DNA from: Pseudomonas grimontii
Lineage (GTDB): Bacteria; Pseudomonadota; Gammaproteobacteria; Pseudomonadales; Pseudomonadaceae
NCBI RefSeq assembly: GCF_007858185.1
Contig: NZ_VFES01000006.1
Span: 1 to 64,000 of the forward strand
Length of the DNA: 64,000 bases
Direction of reading: 5' to 3'
Shown: piece after piece, positions 59,114-64,000 of the stretch
Position numbering within the stretch: position 1 is the first letter of the stretch
Layout of the letters: each line of letters begins with the position of its first letter
Made by a program: the position numbers and the translations under genes
The notes under the pieces: generated by a model
Told to the model about the DNA's origin: nothing
Seen by the model: only the letters and a program-made list of their open reading frames with translations
The model's database searches: none

Positions 59114-59548
59114 TCAGGGCTGGCCTGCAAGCGCCTGGTTCACTGCGAGCCAGCCGTTTACCGCTTCTTCGCCCGCTTCGCTGAACGCGCGCTGCAACAA
59201 CTTCACCTGTTCACGGCGCAGTGACTGCTCGAAACGCAGGCCTTCCTCGGTCAATTCCAGCAGGCGTTTGCGCTTGTCGGTCTCGGACGCAACGCTGTCC
59301 ACCAGGTGCATTTCCTGCAATTGGCGCAGCGGCATGTTCAGCGCCTGCTTGCTCACGCCGAGCAATTCCAGCAGTTCCTTGACGCTCAAGGCCGGGTAGC
59401 GCGCGATAAAAAACACAATGCGCTGGTGCACTCGGCTCAGGCCTCGGCGTTCGAGCATTTCGTCGGCTTTGGCAGTGAATGCCTGGTAGCCGAAGAAAAA
59501 CGCTTCCATGGCTTGTTGCTGGCTGCTTTGGTTTTTAAGGTCAAGCAT
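59114..59548 (-). CDS. MarR-family transcriptional regulator
   Basis: 144 aa from the ATG at 59548; the open frame extends much further, but opposite the aminotransferase and without protein character. A winged helix-turn-helix is seen in LSVKELLELLGVSKQALNMPLRQLQ, with the wing in SETDKRKRLLELTEEG. It is divergent from the aminotransferase gene with an 81-bp gap containing repeats that are probably its operators. Confidence 0.9.
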   Translation of the reverse strand: MLDLKNQSSQQQAMEAFFFGYQAFTAKADEMLERRGLSRVHQRIVFFIARYPALSVKELLELLGVSKQALNMPLRQLQEMHLVDSVASETDKRKRLLELTEEGLRFEQSLRREQVKLLQRAFSEAGEEAVNGWLAVNQALAGQP

Positions 59549-59549
59549 A

Positions 59550-59600
59550 TTGACGTATCCACTCAAGCTGTCGTAATTTCGGTCAACCAGTTTGACGTAT
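59550..59600. promoter_or_regulatory. Operator-like repeats between marR and aminotransferase genes
   Basis: TTGACGTAT occurs at 59550-59558 and 59592-59600, 42 bp apart (four helix turns). The second overlaps a perfect inverted repeat GTCAA-N5-TTGAC (59582-59596). The adjacent MarR protein is the natural candidate to bind. Confidence 0.5.
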
Positions 59601-59629
59601 TTCCCACAGGCTTCGCTAGCGGTGACCTT

Positions 59630-60796
59630 ATGGCCTTCTCTGAACGTGTTACTCGCCTCAAAAGCTCCTTGATCCGTGAAATCCTCGCGGCCGCCCAGCG
59701 CCCGGAAGTGATGTCGTTCGCCGGTGGCCTGCCGGCCGAAGCCATGCTGCCCGCGCTGGACTGGAATGACATGCCGCTGAACATCGGCCAATACGGCATG
59801 AGCGAAGGCGAGCCGCAGCTGCGTGAACTGCTCGCCGCCGAGGCGCGCGCGTTGGGTGTGCCGTGCCAGGCCAGCCAGGTGCTGGTGGTCAGCGGTTCCC
59901 AGCAAACCCTGGACCTGGCGGCCAAGCTGTATATCGACAAAGGCACCAAGATCCTGCTGGAAGGCCCGACTTACCTCGCCGCACTGCAGATCTTCCAGCT
60001 GTTCGGCGCCGATTGCCTCACCGTGCAACTGGAGGCAGACGGCCCCAACGTCACCAGCCTGCGCGCCAACCTCGAGCGCTATCGCCCGGCGTTCATCTAC
60101 CTGATCCCGACGTTCCAGAACCCTTCGGCCGTGCGCTACAGCGAAGCCAAGCGCGAGGCCGTCGCCGCCTTGCTCGATGAGTTCGGCGTGACCCTGATCG
60201 AAGACGAACCCTACCGTGAGCTGACGTTCGATGGCGGCAGCGCGCAGCCCATCGTCGGCCGCCTGAAAAAAGCCAGCTGGATCTACACCGGCACGGTCTC
60301 CAAGACCTTGCTGCCCGGTCTGCGCGTGGGGTACCTGATTGCCAGCCCCGACCTGTTCCCGCACTTGCTCAAGCTCAAGCAATCGGCGGACCTGCACACC
60401 AATCGCGTCGGCCAGTGGCAGGCCATGCAGTGGATCGGCACGCAGAAATACCAGCAGCACCTGGAGGAACTGCGCAGCTTTTACCGCGGGCGCCGTGACG
60501 CGTTCCAGGCTGCACTGGCGCATCACTTCGCCGATTTGGCCGACTGGCAAGTGCCCCAAGGCGGATTATTCTTCTGGCTGACCTTGAAACAGCCGCTCGA
60601 CACCCGCACCTTGTTGGCACCTGCGCTCGATCAGGACGTCGCGTTCATGCCCGGTGAACCGTTCTTTTCCGAGCCGGACCAGCATTTAGGCTCACTGCGA
60701 CTCAATTTCAGCCATATCGACCCGGCCCGCCTGGACGAAGGGCTCAAACGCCTGGCCGCGGTGGTCCGTCAAGCACAGCACGCGCAAGCGGCATAA
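59630..60796 (+). CDS. PLP-dependent class I aminotransferase, 2-aminoadipate/MocR-like
   Basis: 388 aa from the ATG at 59630. Fold type I: FAGGLPAEAMLP near the start, VSGSQQTLDLAAKLYI, PTFQNPSAVRYSEAKR, DEPYRELTF and the PLP lysine in YTGTVSKTLLPGLRVGYL, with the late carboxylate-binding Arg in SLRLNFSHI. It resembles 2-aminoadipate and aromatic/branched-chain aminotransferases; the substrate is not fixed by sequence. No DNA-binding domain, so it is an enzyme and not a MocR regulator. It is followed after 10 bp by a GST gene. Confidence 0.88.
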   Translation: MAFSERVTRLKSSLIREILAAAQRPEVMSFAGGLPAEAMLPALDWNDMPLNIGQYGMSEGEPQLRELLAAEARALGVPCQASQVLVVSGSQQTLDLAAKLYIDKGTKILLEGPTYLAALQIFQLFGADCLTVQLEADGPNVTSLRANLERYRPAFIYLIPTFQNPSAVRYSEAKREAVAALLDEFGVTLIEDEPYRELTFDGGSAQPIVGRLKKASWIYTGTVSKTLLPGLRVGYLIASPDLFPHLLKLKQSADLHTNRVGQWQAMQWIGTQKYQQHLEELRSFYRGRRDAFQAALAHHFADLADWQVPQGGLFFWLTLKQPLDTRTLLAPALDQDVAFMPGEPFFSEPDQHLGSLRLNFSHIDPARLDEGLKRLAAVVRQAQHAQAA

Positions 60797-60806
60797 GGGG
60801 AGCCCC

Positions 60807-61409
60807 ATGTACAAGGTTTATGGCGATTACAAGTCGGGCAACTGCTACAAGGTCAAATTGATGCTCAACCTGCTGGGCATCCCGTATCAATGGGTGGATA
60901 TCGACATCCTCAACGGCGACACCGCGACCCCTGAGTTCCTGGCCAAGAACCCCAACGGTAAGATCCCGGTGCTGGAACTCGAAGACGGCACCTGCCTGTG
61001 GGAGTCCAACGCGATCCTCAACTTCCTTGCCGATGGCAGCGAATTCCTGCCCACCGAGCCACGCCTGCGCACGCAAGTGCTGCAATGGCAGTTCTTCGAG
61101 CAGTACAGCCACGAGCCATATATTGCGGTGGCGCGGTTTATCCAGTTCTACCTGAACATGCCGGAAGATCGCCTGGAAGAATACAAGACCACCCACAAGG
61201 GCGGTTACAAGGCCCTGCGGGTGATGGAACGTCAGTTGCAGGCCACGCCGTACCTGGTGGGCGACCAGTATTCGATTGCCGATATTGCGCTGTATGCCTA
61301 CACCCATGTGGCCCATGAAGGTGGTTTTGACCTGGCGCCTTACCCGGCGGTGCAGGCGTGGTTGCAGCGCGTGGCCAGTCATCCCAAGCATGTGCCGATG
61401 ATCGACTGA
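60807..61409 (+). CDS. Glutathione S-transferase family protein
   Basis: 200 aa. The thioredoxin-like N-terminal domain begins KVYGDYKSGNCYKVKLML, with the cis-Pro loop NGKIPVLELEDG and glutathione-contacting ESNAIL. The helical C-terminal domain has SIADIALYAYTHVAHEGGFDL. It is probably co-transcribed with the aminotransferase 10 bp upstream and shares the MarR-controlled promoter (inference). Substrate unknown. Confidence 0.9.
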   Translation: MYKVYGDYKSGNCYKVKLMLNLLGIPYQWVDIDILNGDTATPEFLAKNPNGKIPVLELEDGTCLWESNAILNFLADGSEFLPTEPRLRTQVLQWQFFEQYSHEPYIAVARFIQFYLNMPEDRLEEYKTTHKGGYKALRVMERQLQATPYLVGDQYSIADIALYAYTHVAHEGGFDLAPYPAVQAWLQRVASHPKHVPMID

Positions 61410-61425
61410 TTGATGCGGTCAAAAA

Positions 61426-61454
61426 TGTGGGAAGGGGGCAATCCCTGTCCCACA
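61426..61454. repeat. Degenerate REP hairpin
   Basis: TGTGGGAAGGGGGCA...TGTCCCACA: a short decayed member of the GTGGGAGG class at the convergent ends of the GST and LysR genes. Confidence 0.65.
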
Positions 61455-61455
61455 T

Positions 61456-62352
61456 TCAGCTCGATGTCGTGTCAGATAATTCATCGTTCAACAGGTCAAA
61501 ACAACGCTGCGCTGCCGGGCTCAGGCCCATGCCGCTGCGACTGATCAACCCGATCTCCCGGTTCACCCCAGGATGGTCAATGTCGATGCGCTTCAACCCC
61601 GCCAGGCTGTCCGCCGCCGACTCCGGCAGCACACTGATCCCCAGGCCCTGGCGCACCAACGCCAGCACCGTCGACATGTAGTTGGCCTCCATCCCGGCAT
61701 TCATCGTCAGCCGCGTTTCATCAAACAGTGCATCCACCTGCTCACGCACGCTGCTGTCGCGACCGGTGAGGATGATCGGCTGGTCCGCGAGTTGCTCCAG
61801 GGTCAATTGGCGATGGTGGGCGAGGGGGTGATCCAGCGGCACAAAGGCACACAATCGATCATTCAGGACCGGCACGAACTCCAGGCCATGGCTTAGCCGC
61901 GCCCGTACACCAATACCAAAATCCACTTCGCCTGCGCGCACCTGGGCATGAATACGGTGGGCCACCAGGTCTTGCAAACGCACTTCGATCCCGGCAAAAC
62001 GCTCGCGAAACAGGCGCAGGGCCGGGGGCAGGGCGCCGGCGCAGACCGAGGGCAGGGCCGCGATGGTGACCACGCCACGGCGCAAGGCCGCGAGGTCGCG
62101 GGAGCCGGTGACGATGTTGTCCAGGTCCAGCAGCAGTTTTTCCATCGGGCCACGGGCTTCCTGGCCGGCGGCGGTGATGCTCACATGGCGGGGGCTGCGG
62201 TCGAGCAGGGCGACGCCGAGCCAGTCTTCCAATTGTTGCACCTGCACGGTGAGCGCCGAGGGCGAAAGATGCAGCTCATTGGCGGCCTTGGTAAAGCTGC
62301 CGGTACGGGCCACCGCCAGGAACGCTTGAATATGCTGGATCGAATTTTTCAT
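61456..62352 (-). CDS. LysR-family transcriptional regulator
   Basis: 298 aa from the ATG at 62352; upstream in-frame sequence lies opposite the transporter and is not real. N-terminal HTH: FLAVARTGSFTKAANELHLSPSALTVQVQQLE. The effector domain follows from about 90. It is divergent from the CitMHS transporter gene by 130 bp and very likely controls it. Confidence 0.93.
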   Translation of the reverse strand: MKNSIQHIQAFLAVARTGSFTKAANELHLSPSALTVQVQQLEDWLGVALLDRSPRHVSITAAGQEARGPMEKLLLDLDNIVTGSRDLAALRRGVVTIAALPSVCAGALPPALRLFRERFAGIEVRLQDLVAHRIHAQVRAGEVDFGIGVRARLSHGLEFVPVLNDRLCAFVPLDHPLAHHRQLTLEQLADQPIILTGRDSSVREQVDALFDETRLTMNAGMEANYMSTVLALVRQGLGISVLPESAADSLAGLKRIDIDHPGVNREIGLISRSGMGLSPAAQRCFDLLNDELSDTTSS

Positions 62353-62482
62353 TGTTGTTTTTCTCGAGCGTTTTGTTTTTACGAATATGACTGGCTGAAC
62401 ATTCCAATTTACAAAGACTAACCCGCTTCCAATACTCCAGGGAAAACAATAACCGGCCACCAAGGCCGCTCTGGAGTAACCC

Positions 62483-63775
62483 ATGCTCGCTACCCTGGGT
62501 GTCATTACCATCCTGTGCCTGCTCGCTGCCGTCATGAGCAAACGCCTCTCGCCACTGGTGGCCCTGATCGCCTTGCCGATCATCGCCGCGCTGCTTGGTG
62601 GGTTCGGCCTGCAAACCAGTGCCTTCATCATTACCGGCATCAAGAACGTGGCCCCTGTGGTGGGCATGTTTGTGTTCGCGATCCTGTTTTTCGGGATCAT
62701 GACCGATGCCGGGATGCTCGACCCCATCATTGATCGCATCCTGCGCACGGTAGGGACACGTCCTACACGGATTGTGGTCGGTACCGCGACCCTCGCGCTG
62801 CTGGTGCATCTGGACGGCTCCGGCGCGGTGACCTTTCTGGTAACGGTGCCGGCGATGCTGCCGTTGTACACACGGCTGGGCATCGATAAACGCATCCTCG
62901 CCTGTGTCTGCGCAATGGCGGCGGGGGTAAACTTCCTACCCTGGACCGGCCCGGTGCTGCGCTCTTCGGCGGCTTTGCATGTACCGGTGGCGGACCTGTT
63001 CCAGCCGCTGATCCCGGTGCAGATCGTCGGCCTGATCTTTGTCTTTGCCTGCGCCTGGTGGCTCGGCCGGCGTGAAGAAAAACGCCTGGGCCTGGGCGCC
63101 GGCTCCACCGTGGATGCAGTGCCACAACGGGTACTCAGCGACGACGACATCAAGCTACGCCGCCCACGCCTGTTCTGGGTCAACCTGATCCTGACCGTGC
63201 TGGTCATGGTGGTGATGATCGCCGGCTGGGTCGATCCGGTGGTGATGTTCATGCTCGGCACCGTGGTGGCGTTGTGCATCAACTACCCGAACGTGGACGC
63301 CCAGCGCGCCCGCATCGATGCCCATGCGAAAACCGCCCTGACCATGGCCAGTATCCTGCTCGCCGCTGGGGTGTTCACCGGCATCATGCAAGGCACCGGC
63401 ATGCTCAAGGCCATCGCTGAAGTGGCGGTAGCGCAGATTCCGGCGGGCCACGGCAAGCTGATCCCAGCAGTGGTGGGCTTCATTTCCATGCCACTGAGCA
63501 TGTTGTTCGACCCCGACTCCTACTATTTCGGCGTGATGCCGGTGATTGCCGAAGTCGGCAAGGCGCTGGGCGTCGACCCGCTGCAAGTGGCCCAGGCGTC
63601 GTTGCTGGGCGTACACACCACCGGCTTCCCGGTCAGCCCGCTGACCCCCGCGACCTTCCTGTTGGTGGGCCTGTGCAAGATCGAATTGGCCGATCACCAG
63701 CGCTTCACCATCCCCTTTCTGTTTGCTGCGTCGGTGTTGATGACCCTGACTGCGTTGCTCCTGGGAGTGATTTGA
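62483..63775 (+). CDS. CitMHS-family citrate/tricarboxylate transporter
   Basis: 430 aa with about 12 transmembrane helices. The start MLATLGVITILCLLAAVMSKRLSP-type segment, VHLDGSGAVTFLVTVPAMLPLY and the second-half FDPDSYYFGVMPVIAE are typical of Mg-citrate:proton symporters. The gene pairs with an AtuA-family gene 1 bp downstream, so the real substrate may be an unusual hydroxy- or tricarboxylic acid and not citrate (inference). Confidence 0.88.
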   Translation: MLATLGVITILCLLAAVMSKRLSPLVALIALPIIAALLGGFGLQTSAFIITGIKNVAPVVGMFVFAILFFGIMTDAGMLDPIIDRILRTVGTRPTRIVVGTATLALLVHLDGSGAVTFLVTVPAMLPLYTRLGIDKRILACVCAMAAGVNFLPWTGPVLRSSAALHVPVADLFQPLIPVQIVGLIFVFACAWWLGRREEKRLGLGAGSTVDAVPQRVLSDDDIKLRRPRLFWVNLILTVLVMVVMIAGWVDPVVMFMLGTVVALCINYPNVDAQRARIDAHAKTALTMASILLAAGVFTGIMQGTGMLKAIAEVAVAQIPAGHGKLIPAVVGFISMPLSMLFDPDSYYFGVMPVIAEVGKALGVDPLQVAQASLLGVHTTGFPVSPLTPATFLLVGLCKIELADHQRFTIPFLFAASVLMTLTALLLGVI

Positions 63776-63776
63776 G

Positions 63777-64000
63777 ATGAAAACCTTGCGCATCGGTTCC
63801 GGCGCCGGCTATTCCGGCGACCGCATCGAACCTGCCGTGGAACTGGCCGAACTGGGCGACCTGGATTACCTGGTGTTCGAGTGCCTGGCCGAACGCACCA
63901 TCGCCTTGGCGCAACAGGCGCGAATCAGCGACCCGCAGGGTGGTTATGACCCGCTGCTCAGTGAGCGCATGCAGCGTGTGTTGCCTTACGTCGGCCGCCA
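63777..64000 (+). CDS. AtuA-family (DUF1446) protein, 5' part only
   Basis: The first 74 codons are present; the gene runs off the window. The start MKTLRIGSGAGYSGDRIEPAVE, here seen from 63777, with LDYLVFECLAERTIALAQ is the standard N-terminus of acyclic terpene utilisation AtuA/DUF1446 proteins. AtuA was found in the citronellol/geraniol pathway, but many relatives sit beside CitMHS transporters and LysR regulators, as here. It begins one base after the transporter stop codon. Confidence 0.85.
   Translation, partial: MKTLRIGSGAGYSGDRIEPAVELAELGDLDYLVFECLAERTIALAQQARISDPQGGYDPLLSERMQRVLPYVGR

Noticed and set aside
59306..59629. N-terminal extension of the aminotransferase
   Set aside because: It overlaps the marR gene on the opposite strand; the product from 59630 matches the normal family start.
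62353..63282. N-terminal extension of the LysR protein
   Set aside because: It is opposite the CitMHS gene; LysR proteins start at the helix-turn-helix, as at 62352.

Overview
The window is a stretch of chromosome from a fluorescent Pseudomonas, most likely the P. fluorescens group. The evidence is the conserved order gltA / sdhCDAB / sucAB-lpdG-sucCD, the pyoverdine genes pvdH and mbtH with PvdS-type promoters, a high-GC gene style, and many GTGGGAGGGGGCTTGC-type REP/REPIN repeats of the kind known from P. fluorescens. All calls rest on reading the sequence and its translations; no database search was run.

Layout. 1-2250: REP repeats, a TetR regulator (RutR-like), a 158-bp near-palindrome and a YedI/DUF808 membrane protein. 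2300-6920: an accessory patch. Two related proteins that resemble the repeat domain of HrpF/NolX-type type III secretion proteins sit behind mlaA; one has an exact hrp-box promoter, and a decayed copy of the mlaA 3' end with its terminator lies between them. mlaA itself and an alpha/beta hydrolase follow. 7150-12500: a small membrane protein, a membrane-anchored GH17 glucanase-like protein, an orphan betaine-type binding protein and the acetate symporter pair yjcH-actP. 12600-25760: the TCA-cycle block, with recognisable sigma70 promoters for gltA and sdhC and strongly folded leaders before sucA and sucC. 26100-32600: brnQ, a DUF599 protein, a small lipoprotein, two thioesterases, htpG and a dienelactone hydrolase. 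32690-34510: pvdH and mbtH. 34650-43650: an MscS-type channel, a 58-aa membrane protein, apeB, a pseudouridine synthase, minCDE, lpxL and a patatin. 43750-51460: a nucleoside channel, the urate importer and a complete urate-to-glyoxylate pathway (puuD, uraH, uraD, puuE, alc, allA). 51560-56870: one 1769-aa toxin-like protein. 56850-64000: LysE exporter, purine permease, MarR regulator with divergent aminotransferase, GST, LysR regulator, CitMHS transporter and the start of an AtuA-family gene.

How it fits together. The central block makes the citrate-to-succinate part of the TCA cycle, fed by acetate uptake. The purine section imports purines and urate and degrades urate to glyoxylate plus urea. 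Copies of one palindrome, TTGTATACAA, lie upstream of puuE, uraH and the purine permease and suggest one shared regulator. The most unusual content is the hrp-box-driven gene pair inserted next to a duplicated mlaA end; no type III secretion apparatus is present in the window. I saw no rRNA, tRNA, CRISPR array, transposase or prophage.
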